Part shown: piece by piece, positions 33,475 through 41,170 of the stretch
Numbering within the stretch: position 1 is the stretch's first letter
Layout of the letters: each line of letters begins with the position of its first letter
Assembly (NCBI GenBank): GCA_016212515.1
Contig: JACRFZ010000119.1
Coordinates: 1-42,110 of the forward strand
Direction of reading: 5' to 3'
Origin: Candidatus Melainabacteria bacterium
Lineage (GTDB): Bacteria > Cyanobacteriota > Vampirovibrionia > Obscuribacterales > Obscuribacteraceae
Length of the DNA stretch: 42,110 bases
The notes under the pieces: model-generated
What the model saw: only the letters and a program-made list of their open reading frames with translations
What the model was told of the DNA's origin: nothing
Databases searched by the model: none
Program-made: the position numbers and the translations under genes

Positions 33475-33545
33475 TTTGCCCTGCTGGGAGGGTATATTAG
33501 TTAAAGTAAAAGGTATCTCTAGTACCCAATTCGGCGGCAAAACCA

Positions 33546-33968
33546 ATGTTTCTTCTGCGCCTGAAAGAATTGCTTTCCAAATTACCCCTGATTGGCGCCT
33601 ACTTCAAGGGCAAGACGGTGGACAACGAGGCGGTTTCCTCCGCCAGAATGACCCATAACCGCCTTCAGGCTCTAGACGGACACGGCTACCGAGAGTCTTA
33701 CCTGGACAAAATTCGGGAAGCAGCCCAGGTGCAGGAAGCAGCCGACGCCAACAAAGATCACTGGTTTAAAGGCTCTGAGGGCGGCTACAGTATCGATCCC
33801 GACAAGCCCGAAGCAGATTTACACCCCCTGGCCAATCATCCCAGGCGCCATACCAGCAGCCTGCCCAGTCAGGCCCGGATTACCAGTACCAGACTGAAAG
33901 CCTATGCTGATTCTTTGAAGCAGCAGGAAAATTCCATAGATCAACTGGCAGAGACCGACGAGATCTAG
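33546..33968 (+). CDS. Small hydrophilic protein of unknown function
   Basis: A 140-residue protein not recognised. A short hydrophobic/basic N-terminal helix (MFLLRLKELLSKLPLIG) could be an amphipathic membrane-binding segment; it lacks a cleavage site. The rest is charged, rich in Asp, Glu, His, Lys and Gln, and probably partly disordered, with a C-terminal helix (ITSTRLKAYADSLKQQENS). It lies 120 bases after the REC-kinase on the same strand and converges on the NarL-type regulator, with 20 bases between their stops. The ATG is the first in frame; the ribosome binding site is weak. The even codon pattern supports a real gene but no function can be given. Confidence 0.55.
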   Translation: MFLLRLKELLSKLPLIGAYFKGKTVDNEAVSSARMTHNRLQALDGHGYRESYLDKIREAAQVQEAADANKDHWFKGSEGGYSIDPDKPEADLHPLANHPRRHTSSLPSQARITSTRLKAYADSLKQQENSIDQLAETDEI

Positions 33969-33988
33969 CCCACCAGCCTGCCCAAATG

Positions 33989-34690
33989 CTAAACCAACCC
34001 TTCTTTCATGGCTTTTACGGCAGCCTGGGTGCGGCCAGTTACTGCCAGTTTCTCAAGAATGTGCTCCACATGGGTGCGCACTGTGGAAATGCTGATAATA
34101 AGCTTCTCACTGATCTCTTTATTGGAAGCACCATCCACCATAAGCCGCAAAACATCTTTCTCCCTTGCCGAAAGCGTATCAAGACCGCCGGCAGCGGCTG
34201 AGGAACCGGAACCAGGCGCAACCGAAGAACTCTTCTCCGCCTCGCTCTCAGATTTCTCCTTGCGCCCCCCTTCAAAAGCCGAAAGCACCTTCTGGGCGAT
34301 ACGAGGATCAATCCAGGCCGCCCCCTGGGACACCGAACTGAGAGCAATCTTAATGCGCTCCGAGGCACAATCCTTCAAGCAATAGCCCTGGGCCCCGGCA
34401 GATAAAGCGGCGAAAATCTCATCGTCATTGTCATGGGAGGTGAGCATGACAATATTCACAGAAGGGGAGTTTTGCTTGATATCCCGGGTGGCCTCGATAC
34501 CGTTCTTGTAAGGTAGACCGATATCCATGACAATTACATCGGGCTTGAGAGTCTGAGCAAGACGCACGGCTTCCTCACCGTCTTCCGCCTCACCGACCAC
34601 GCAAAATTCCTCACTGCGCTCCAATACGGATCTGAGCCCCTGCCGCATCAGCTCGTTGTCTTCCACTATGAGAACATTTACTTTTTTCAA
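33989..34690 (-). CDS. NarL/FixJ-family response regulator
   Basis: A DNA-binding response regulator of 233 residues. The receiver domain (1-125) has Glu10-Asp11, phospho-acceptor Asp56 (VIVMDIGLP), Thr84 and Lys106 (CLKD). A Ser/Gly/Ala-rich linker (about 145-165) leads to a LuxR-type helix-turn-helix domain (LSAREKDVLRLMVDGASNKEIS, then STVRTHVEHIL). The start is a TTG just after an in-frame stop, so it is the only choice. No histidine kinase of the HisKA_3 type usually paired with NarL regulators lies nearby; the REC-kinase 600 bases away has an ordinary HisKA domain. It is divergent from the penicillin-binding protein gene, which could be one of its targets; this is only positional. Confidence 0.93.
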   Translation of the reverse strand: MKKVNVLIVEDNELMRQGLRSVLERSEEFCVVGEAEDGEEAVRLAQTLKPDVIVMDIGLPYKNGIEATRDIKQNSPSVNIVMLTSHDNDDEIFAALSAGAQGYCLKDCASERIKIALSSVSQGAAWIDPRIAQKVLSAFEGGRKEKSESEAEKSSSVAPGSGSSAAAGGLDTLSAREKDVLRLMVDGASNKEISEKLIISISTVRTHVEHILEKLAVTGRTQAAVKAMKEGLV

Positions 34691-34840
34691 GGCTGCAACC
34701 TACCAAGACCAGCTAATTATAGAACAAAGAAAGACCCTGCCGAAATACCGCGACAATTTGACAGCCCCTGGAGCCTGTGCCAGGATAGCCCTTAAGGATA
34801 GAACATGTCCTAAGTTCAGGCAGGTGAAAACTCAAGAAAA

Positions 34841-36934
34841 ATGTCGGATCTGCGAAAGCTGACTGGTAGAACCCATTTCAGGGATACTCTCACCTCTTTG
34901 TTTCATATAACCAAAGCGCTTATCCAGTTGCTTCTGGTTTTCGGCACGCTTGGAGGCACAGTCATAGGGCTACTGGTAGTGCAGGAATTGATGCGCATAC
35001 CGGATCTCAGCTTTTTGAAAGACTACAAACCAGTCGACGCCATTTCGATCTATGACAAAAATGACGAACTCATAGAAACCATTGATGCCGGCATTCCCCG
35101 CACTGTTATTGCCTATAAAGACATTCCCCGAGTACTGATACTGGCGGTGATGGCAGCAGAAGACAAGCACTTCTTCGAGCACCACGGCGTCAGCCCCCAG
35201 GGCATACTACGCGCCACCCTGGTCAATGCCCGCTCCATGCAGATGAAAGAGGGCGGTTCAACCATCACACAACAGTTAGCAAAAAACCTTTTCTTTCTAG
35301 ACGGCAAACGCACCGGTATCGTCAAGCTAGCCGAGATGTTCGTGGCCGGCCGCCTGGAAGAGAAGTTTTCCAAAGAAGAGATACTCTCGCTTTATTTGAC
35401 GGAAATTTATTTCGGGGAAGGGGCTCGCGGTATAGAACAAGCAGCCCAGACCTATTTCGGCAAATCAGCCCGTAACCTCAACCTGGAGGAAGCAGCATAT
35501 CTTGCCGGGATAATTCGCTCCCCTTCCTACCTTGGCTCAGCCAAGCACCGTGACGCCGCCTTAGAACGGCAGCGGCAGGTCTTAAGATCTATGCAGGAAA
35601 GCAATTACATCACTATGGAAGCGGAGATGAGGGCCGAGGCCACCCCCCTCAACTTTCGCAAAACAGCCCTCAAACGTCAGAAGACCTATCCGTTCACACG
35701 CTTTCCTTACTTTACCTCTTATGTGTTGGAACTGGTTCGCAGCTCCTACAGCGACATGACCATCGGCATGAACGGCATGAAAATTTATACGACCCTCGAC
35801 CCGGTCGCTCAAAGCCTGGCCGAAAGAACCCTGGCTTCAGAGATAAGACGAGCCCCTGTCGGTATAGAAGAAGAAGCACTGGTGGCTCTATCGGTCAAGG
35901 ACAATGCCATTCGCGCCCTTGTGGGCGGCGCCCACAATTACTGGGACAATCAATGGAACTGTGCCGTCAACCCGCACACCGCCGGCTCATCAATCAAGCC
36001 CTTTGTTTATCTGACTGCCTTCATGGCCGGTGTAGCCACGCCCGAAAGCACGGTTCTCGATGCCCCCTTCGAACTGAAGGAAGCAAATGGTGAGAAATGG
36101 ACCCCCAAGAACTTCGACGGCAAGTACCTGGGCAACATCACCATCCGGGACGCCCTCATGCAGTCGCGCAATATGTGCACCATTCGCGTCACCGAGCAAG
36201 TAGGCATAAACTCCATCATTTCCACCATGAACTCCGCCGGCATTCGCACAAAAATGGCTCCCACCCTGGCACTTGCCCTGGGCAGCTCCGCCGTCACCCC
36301 CCTGGAATTGGCCTCTGCCTACGGCACTCTCGCCAGAGGCGGACTGGCCACTCCCGCCTGGACCATTCGCCGTATCGAAGACGCCCGCGGCAAAATCCTC
36401 AGTTACTATCAGCCTTCCATATGTCGAGTCTTTCCCCAAGAACAAGTCACCTGGCTCACGGACATTTTGCAAGACGTGGTAGCCAGGGGCACCGGCACCC
36501 AGGCCAGATTGACAAGACCGACAGCAGGCAAAACCGGCACCGCCGACAAAGCAAAGGATATCTGGTTTGTCGGCTTCACACCGGATATGGTGACCTGTGT
36601 CTGGGGCGGCGGCGACGAAAAGAAAGTGGTGGCCAAGAATGTCACCGGCGGTACAGTCATGGCCCGCATTTTCAGAAGCTTCAACCAGCAGTATTACAGT
36701 GCCGTGCTCACACCACCCGGTGAACTACTGAGTTCTCGCTACAATGACATGGACAGCCCCCATGAACAGGTAAAACCAATCAGTCACAGTAATGACGTAC
36801 CCTTGAGTGAAATCGACCCCAGCTACGCAGTCAGTCAGAGCTCGGCACAGCCTGTCAGGCGCCGAGCGGACCCGGGACAAAGCGCCGTGGTGCGCAGCCA
36901 GAAAGGTGTCACCGAATACAACTGGGAGCCATGA
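34841..36934 (+). CDS. Class A penicillin-binding protein (bifunctional glycosyltransferase/transpeptidase)
   Basis: Polymerises and cross-links peptidoglycan. A cytoplasmic tail and one membrane segment (about 25-50) precede the GT51 domain, with catalytic Glu107 in AAEDKHFFEHHG and the motif GGSTITQQLAKN. The transpeptidase domain has the active-site motif Ser383-Ser-Ile-Lys386 (GSSIKPF), Ser442-Arg-Asn444 and Lys564-Thr-Gly566. Both active sites look intact. At 697 residues it is shorter than E. coli PBP1a (about 850) and lacks the extra OB/ODD domain; it resembles PBP1A/PBP2a types of Gram-positive bacteria and cyanobacteria. The C-terminal 70 residues are polar and unstructured. It is divergent from the NarL-type regulator by 150 bases. 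Confidence 0.95.
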   Translation: MSDLRKLTGRTHFRDTLTSLFHITKALIQLLLVFGTLGGTVIGLLVVQELMRIPDLSFLKDYKPVDAISIYDKNDELIETIDAGIPRTVIAYKDIPRVLILAVMAAEDKHFFEHHGVSPQGILRATLVNARSMQMKEGGSTITQQLAKNLFFLDGKRTGIVKLAEMFVAGRLEEKFSKEEILSLYLTEIYFGEGARGIEQAAQTYFGKSARNLNLEEAAYLAGIIRSPSYLGSAKHRDAALERQRQVLRSMQESNYITMEAEMRAEATPLNFRKTALKRQKTYPFTRFPYFTSYVLELVRSSYSDMTIGMNGMKIYTTLDPVAQSLAERTLASEIRRAPVGIEEEALVALSVKDNAIRALVGGAHNYWDNQWNCAVNPHTAGSSIKPFVYLTAFMAGVATPESTVLDAPFELKEANGEKWTPKNFDGKYLGNITIRDALMQSRNMCTIRVTEQVGINSIISTMNSAGIRTKMAPTLALALGSSAVTPLELASAYGTLARGGLATPAWTIRRIEDARGKILSYYQPSICRVFPQEQVTWLTDILQDVVARGTGTQARLTRPTAGKTGTADKAKDIWFVGFTPDMVTCVWGGGDEKKVVAKNVTGGTVMARIFRSFNQQYYSAVLTPPGELLSSRYNDMDSPHEQVKPISHSNDVPLSEIDPSYAVSQSSAQPVRRRADPGQSAVVRSQKGVTEYNWEP

Positions 36935-36941
36935 GTAGACC

Positions 36942-36965
36942 GGCAGGCATGCAGGCAGGCAGGCA
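36942..36965. repeat. Short GGCA tandem repeat
   Basis: Two GGCA units, a one-base interruption with a partial unit, then three more GGCA units, eight bases after the penicillin-binding protein stop. It is a simple-sequence repeat in the 102-base convergent gap before the RDD protein. It could vary in length by slippage, but it lies outside any coding frame. Confidence 0.8.
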
Positions 36966-37036
36966 AGTCGAGGGAAATCACAACTACTGGAAACAAGTGT
37001 TCGTATTGCCTCAGAGCCTGAACAAAAGAATAAAGA

Positions 37037-38524
37037 CTACCGACCTGCGGTTTCCCTTTGCTGCTGCGCCTGCCTTTCAGTGACCACTTTCGCTGCCAGA
37101 TCATAAATTTCCATAGTCAACTGGCGCAAGTCTGCATCAAACATACTTGAGGCAGCTCGCTCGCCCTTGTCGTCAGCGTATATTTTTCGCTCCACTTCCA
37201 TGCAGCGAAACAAGTCGCGCTTCTGCGCCAGCATGCTAGCCAGATCACCTTTAGCCTCATACTCATTGGCAAGAAATTCACAGCTATCGGCATAGCGCTT
37301 ATAGTCGTCTTTCTGAGCCGCACTATCCTTGCATGCCTGAGCCTGACTGATACCATCATCGATACTACCGGCCTGCACCAGAAGTCTAGCTGCAACCAGC
37401 TGCGCAGCCTTGCCTTGAGCGACAGAGAGAAACTCATCTTTGCGAAGCATGCGCTCGGCTCTTTGTACGGGCAGTTTCAACCAGGCATTAACATACTCTT
37501 GTGTCTTTTGCACGTCTCCCGCCCGTGAGGCTAATACCGCTGTGTTAAGCATGGTCCTCGCCGTCTCATAATCGCGCAACCCCAGGTAACGCACCTGCAG
37601 TGACAGCAGGGCTTCCGCCTGGGTAACTCGAACTTTAGCCTGCTCCTGGGTCATCGGTGCATTCAAGTCGTAAACAAAACGATGGGCAAGATAATCCATG
37701 TAGTTTCGTGATTGCACACCTAACATAGTACCAGCAGCAATATTCTCGACTGTTTCTCGCACCGTCGAGAAACGACCACTGTTGCAGAGTAAAACAATTA
37801 CCAGCCAGGCAAATAGCGGTAACAGCCAAGCTGGACGCGGGGGGTAAAAGGTTCTGGCAGGATCTTCTCCTTCCGTGAGCACATACGAACCGGAGCAAAA
37901 ATCGTGAAAGAACCTTCGGCTGCCGGCCGCCACTGTAATGAGACAGAGAGGAAAACAAAAGACTGAACCTAGATAGAGAGCCGCACGCAAAGCAGCACGC
38001 CATCGCCCAAGGGGCTTTCCGGACTTGTCGACGATACGCAAAGCTGTAATAAGAGTTTCACCCTTGCGCGCGCAAAGATACTGAGTGCAGAAAATGACGA
38101 TACCAATACTGCAGGCGCTCCAGAGCACCCCTGCCTGACATGCGGTCAGCAGCATCTGCGGAAATCCGTACTTCGCCTGCAATCCCGCAGATAAACCAGG
38201 CACTATCAAACAAATCAGACCAAGCACAAGAAATTGGACAAAGACAAACGCAGCACCTGCTACATATTGTGTGAGTAGTCCTAGCGAAAAATCAAAGCTA
38301 CGCAACCAGTAGTACCGCCAGAGCGGCATGGCAATGTGAATCGCCTTTCCGTCACACTTAGGTAGAGGCTCGGGCAGAGCCCCCTTATCATTGTCTCTGG
38401 ACTGAGGCTCGGGCACTACCGCCGTGTCTGCCGCAAGCGGCGGCAAAACCTCAGGTTTCAATTCTTCAGGCACGCGCAGATGAACACCGACAGTATCTCT
38501 ACTGAGAGTTTTGCTTTTGAGCAT
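37037..38524 (-). CDS. RDD-family membrane protein with helical C-terminal domain
   Basis: A 495-residue protein. A hydrophilic Pro/Glu-rich N-terminus (1-60) is followed by an RDD domain (about 65-225). This has LRSFDFSLG in the first membrane segment, two more membrane segments, ITALRIVDKSGKPLGRWRA in the loop and RRFFHDFCSGSYVL near its end. Another membrane segment (about 235-255) follows, then a soluble helical region (260-490) rich in Ala, Gln, Arg and Lys with a repeat-like feel, perhaps TPR-like. RDD domains are found in small membrane proteins, some linked to ion transport or stress; the substrate here is unknown. The ATG start has GGAG six bases ahead. It is divergent from the next TPR gene across 220 bases in which nothing else was seen. 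Confidence 0.85.
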   Translation of the reverse strand: MLKSKTLSRDTVGVHLRVPEELKPEVLPPLAADTAVVPEPQSRDNDKGALPEPLPKCDGKAIHIAMPLWRYYWLRSFDFSLGLLTQYVAGAAFVFVQFLVLGLICLIVPGLSAGLQAKYGFPQMLLTACQAGVLWSACSIGIVIFCTQYLCARKGETLITALRIVDKSGKPLGRWRAALRAALYLGSVFCFPLCLITVAAGSRRFFHDFCSGSYVLTEGEDPARTFYPPRPAWLLPLFAWLVIVLLCNSGRFSTVRETVENIAAGTMLGVQSRNYMDYLAHRFVYDLNAPMTQEQAKVRVTQAEALLSLQVRYLGLRDYETARTMLNTAVLASRAGDVQKTQEYVNAWLKLPVQRAERMLRKDEFLSVAQGKAAQLVAARLLVQAGSIDDGISQAQACKDSAAQKDDYKRYADSCEFLANEYEAKGDLASMLAQKRDLFRCMEVERKIYADDKGERAASSMFDADLRQLTMEIYDLAAKVVTERQAQQQRETAGR

Positions 38525-38745
38525 TGGCGCTCCAAATTTTATAAAGACCGCTTAGAAGGCAAGACAACCTTCTCAGCATAGCAAACCCATGACAACCTCG
38601 CTTGGAGAAACCCCTGCGGCACTTCAAATTCCTCAACAAGCGCTCGGGCGACACCTCTGGCTGAGGGAATGAACGGCTTAGTCTTCCTAAAAAATCGGCT
38701 ATTGGTGTAGCCCTCACAAGGAATAGCGAACTTAGGTGCTGCAGA

Positions 38746-40116
38746 TTGAATTTGGAGCAACATTCGAGAATCAAGACTTCTCTTGTTGGCTTGTGCCTTC
38801 TAATTACAGCGCCCTCACTCTCCTTCTCCCCTGGCTATGCCGGAGCTCTAGATACTGAGCTAGTTCTTCGCAGCAACAATGCAACCCCGGAAGCCAACCA
38901 AACTTTCGCACGACTGCAAAAAGAAACGCTCGATTTGATCAATGGCTATCGCTACAAGGAGTCAGAGCAAAACTTTCTAGAAATGCTCAGATTGCTGAGC
39001 CAGTTATATGGAGAGCAGAGCGACTCTGTATCCCAGACCAAGAAAAATCTGGCAGTGCTCTACACCGAGATGCACAAATACCAGGAAGCAGAGAGCCTGC
39101 TAAAGAGTGCGCTTCTGAGCCGGGAGAAAACATATGGAAGCGACAGCCCTCAACTCGCGGAAATCTTGAAGAGCCTGGGAGTTGTTTATGCTCGCAAATG
39201 TAATTATGAAGAAGCTTGGATCTACTTTTCTAAGGCCTCGGGAATTATTGGGAGAAAATCGAAAAAAGTGGATCCCTACCTCCTTGGTCATATTGCCGAC
39301 CTCAAGTCTTCGCAAGGCCTATATAAAGAAGCATTAGGACTTTGCGATAAAGCGCTGCAAGTTGCGGGTGAAGGACCCAATAAGGATGTGGACTTGGTCA
39401 CCGGCATTCAGGCGTGTCAAGCCGGAACATATCTAGAGATGGGAGCCTTGAACAAGGCGGCCGATCTATACTCTCAGATCTTGAGCCGCAAAGAGGCTTT
39501 GAAGGGGGCGGAAGATCCATCCGTTGCCGATGCAAAAGTTGATATGGCAACCGTTTTACTCAGGCAGAGTAAAATTGCGGAGGCTCAGACCTTAATCAAT
39601 CAGGCACTTCCCATTCAGCAGAAAACTTACGGTAATTCCAGTGTAGAAGTGGCAAAGACTCTCTCCGTTCAGTCTGATCTGGTTCTGGCGGAAGGAAGAA
39701 TTACAGAAGCAAAAGAATTGATAGCAAAGTCTATAAACATTACTGAGCAAATCTTAGGCATAATCCACTCCGAAACAGCTACTCGGCTTGTAAAACTAGC
39801 AAAAATTGAATTTCTCGAGAAAAACCTGGCTGATTCTGAAAGGCATTGCTTGCAGTCCCTTGAAATCGACCGAACTATCGTTGGCGAACAGCATCCAGCC
39901 TATGCCAATGATCTCACAATTCTTGCCAATATCTACCAGGAGCAGGGAAGGCTGGAAAAGGCTAAGTCGCTTTATGGCCAGGCAATTGCGATACTATCAA
40001 AGACTCTGCCTCCAGATAGCCCAGACTTAAAATCCAATCAAGCAGCGTACAAAACTCTTCTGAAGATCAAAGCTAAAGGGCGCGACACTCTCACTCAAGA
40101 CCGGCCCTTTCGCTAA
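38746..40116 (+). CDS. Secreted TPR protein of kinesin-light-chain type, with PGYAG signal-peptide end
   Basis: A 456-residue protein. A hydrophobic signal peptide ends in LSFSPGYAG, the same PGYAG ending as the two small paralogues. The rest is a TPR array in the long (about 42-residue) kinesin-light-chain style: LAEILKSLGVVYARKCNYEEA, NLAVLYTEMHKYQEAESLL, VAKTLSVQSDLVLAEGRITEA and LTILANIYQEQGRLEKAKSLY. The protein is probably periplasmic. The start is uncertain: TTG at 38746 or 38752, neither with a strong ribosome binding site. An intrinsic terminator follows. Base composition and codon use look the same as its neighbours. The role is unknown, but such arrays usually hold protein complexes together. 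Confidence 0.8.
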   Translation: MNLEQHSRIKTSLVGLCLLITAPSLSFSPGYAGALDTELVLRSNNATPEANQTFARLQKETLDLINGYRYKESEQNFLEMLRLLSQLYGEQSDSVSQTKKNLAVLYTEMHKYQEAESLLKSALLSREKTYGSDSPQLAEILKSLGVVYARKCNYEEAWIYFSKASGIIGRKSKKVDPYLLGHIADLKSSQGLYKEALGLCDKALQVAGEGPNKDVDLVTGIQACQAGTYLEMGALNKAADLYSQILSRKEALKGAEDPSVADAKVDMATVLLRQSKIAEAQTLINQALPIQQKTYGNSSVEVAKTLSVQSDLVLAEGRITEAKELIAKSINITEQILGIIHSETATRLVKLAKIEFLEKNLADSERHCLQSLEIDRTIVGEQHPAYANDLTILANIYQEQGRLEKAKSLYGQAIAILSKTLPPDSPDLKSNQAAYKTLLKIKAKGRDTLTQDRPFR

Positions 40117-40140
40117 TTGCAGGCGCCAATAATACGAGAG

Positions 40141-40167
40141 GCTCGGAGCCATTGCCGGAGCTTTTTT
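40141..40167 (+). terminator. Intrinsic terminator after the TPR gene
   Basis: GCTCGG and CCGGAGC form a short stem with one bulged base and an eight-base loop, followed directly by six T. It is 25 bases past the stop codon, in the right place to end the TPR transcript. Confidence 0.65.
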
Positions 40168-40368
40168 CAATCGAATTTGCCGGATGTAAGATGACTGCCA
40201 CTCACGACCTTGCTTTCCGCCTGGATACAAATTAGAAGCACCTTGCTACGGCTTGCCGTCGTTCCAGGCGATCGATGGCTCCCATCCCAGGTTTAAGAAG
40301 GGTCTGTTCTCCATGACGTTTGGTAACTCAAACACTACATTTAACTAAATTCCATAGCTCAGCAGGCA

Positions 40369-40374
40369 TATAAT
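40369..40374 (+). promoter_or_regulatory. Consensus -10 box ahead of the Rieske gene
   Basis: A perfect TATAAT lies 57 bases ahead of the Rieske start. The -35 region is weak (no TTGACA-like hexamer at 16-18 bases). The 315-base gap between the TPR stop and the Rieske start contains this box and the terminator; no other gene, repeat or structured RNA was seen in it. Confidence 0.45.
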
Positions 40375-40431
40375 GACAACAAGAGACCCATGCAGGAAGA
40401 ATGCCCAAAAGGCGCATTCCGGGAGGTGTCC

Positions 40432-40998
40432 ATGCATCCGAATACTACGCGACGTTCGATTTTGAAAACGCTCGCGGCTTTGCCGCTGGCGTTTACCTTC
40501 ACTTTAGCCGGCGCACCGCTCTTACGATACGCCAGACCGACAGTGGGACCCCTCGACATTTTTGCACCGCCTGATACACCTCGCCCCGAAGGCGAGGTTA
40601 TTTTTTCCTATGACGATTTCCTCAAACCCTGGACCTGTCGTGAATTCACCTTCACTCAGCAGTATGTCCAGTACAACGCCGACGGTAAGGAAAGTCGCAA
40701 AATTCCCGGCTACATAGTGAAACTACCCTCCGGCGAAATTGTCGCCTATAGCCGTATTTGCCCTCACCTTGGCTGTGTTTTCCGCTTTGTGGAAGATCCC
40801 GAGATCTGCAAGCGCGATTTCAACTACCGTCCCAACGGACCTGTCTTTGCCTGCCCCTGCCACCTGAGCGTCTACGATATTGAACACGGCGGCAAAGTAG
40901 TGAGCGGTCCGGCGCCCGGCCCGCCGCATAAGTTTGTCTTGAAAGAAGCAGCGGAAACCATCAGGGTTGTTGAACTTGAGGCGGGAGGAATTGCTTGA
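40432..40998 (+). CDS. Rieske [2Fe-2S] iron-sulfur protein, cytochrome bc type
   Basis: The electron-transfer subunit of a cytochrome bc1/b6f-type complex, sitting on the outer face of the inner membrane. The N-terminus has a twin-arginine-like RRSILK followed by a hydrophobic anchor (about 14-31). The cluster motifs are CPHLGC (110-115) and CPCH (141-144), giving ligands Cys110, His112, Cys141 and His144 and a likely Cys115-Cys143 disulphide. The proline loop GPAPGPP (159-165) follows. The spacing between the two boxes is longer than usual (about 25 residues). The ATG at 40432 is chosen because GGGAGG lies six bases upstream; the frame continues upstream to 40390 without support. There is no cytochrome b gene next to it, unlike the usual petB/qcrB neighbours. 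Confidence 0.93.
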   Translation: MHPNTTRRSILKTLAALPLAFTFTLAGAPLLRYARPTVGPLDIFAPPDTPRPEGEVIFSYDDFLKPWTCREFTFTQQYVQYNADGKESRKIPGYIVKLPSGEIVAYSRICPHLGCVFRFVEDPEICKRDFNYRPNGPVFACPCHLSVYDIEHGGKVVSGPAPGPPHKFVLKEAAETIRVVELEAGGIA

Positions 40999-41070
40999 GG
41001 GCACAAACTGCAACAAGCAGTCGATTGAATTCACTGACTGCTGTAATGATTGGCATCAAACGATACACGG

Positions 41071-41090
41071 GGAAGCCACAACAGGCTTCC
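41071..41090 (+). other. GC-rich hairpin after the Rieske gene
   Basis: GGAAGCC and GGCTTCC form a perfect seven-base stem with a six-base loop, about 70 bases past the stop. No T-run follows, so a terminator role is possible only if Rho or another factor helps. Confidence 0.4.
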
Positions 41091-41170
41091 GTCGCGCCTA
41101 AGCATGGACACAGAGGGAATCGAGTAAAATCTTAGAAAGCTAGAATAAAGCTTCTACGAGAATCACATCG

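Noticed and set aside
36942..36965. GGCA tandem repeat as a CRISPR or phase-variable element
   Set aside because: Too short, no spacers, and it lies in a convergent intergenic gap after a stop codon, so slippage would not switch a gene.
38525..38745. Minus-strand frames of 74 and 91 codons in the gap before the secreted TPR gene
   Set aside because: They overlap each other in different frames, have no ribosome binding site and no recognisable sequence; more likely noncoding.
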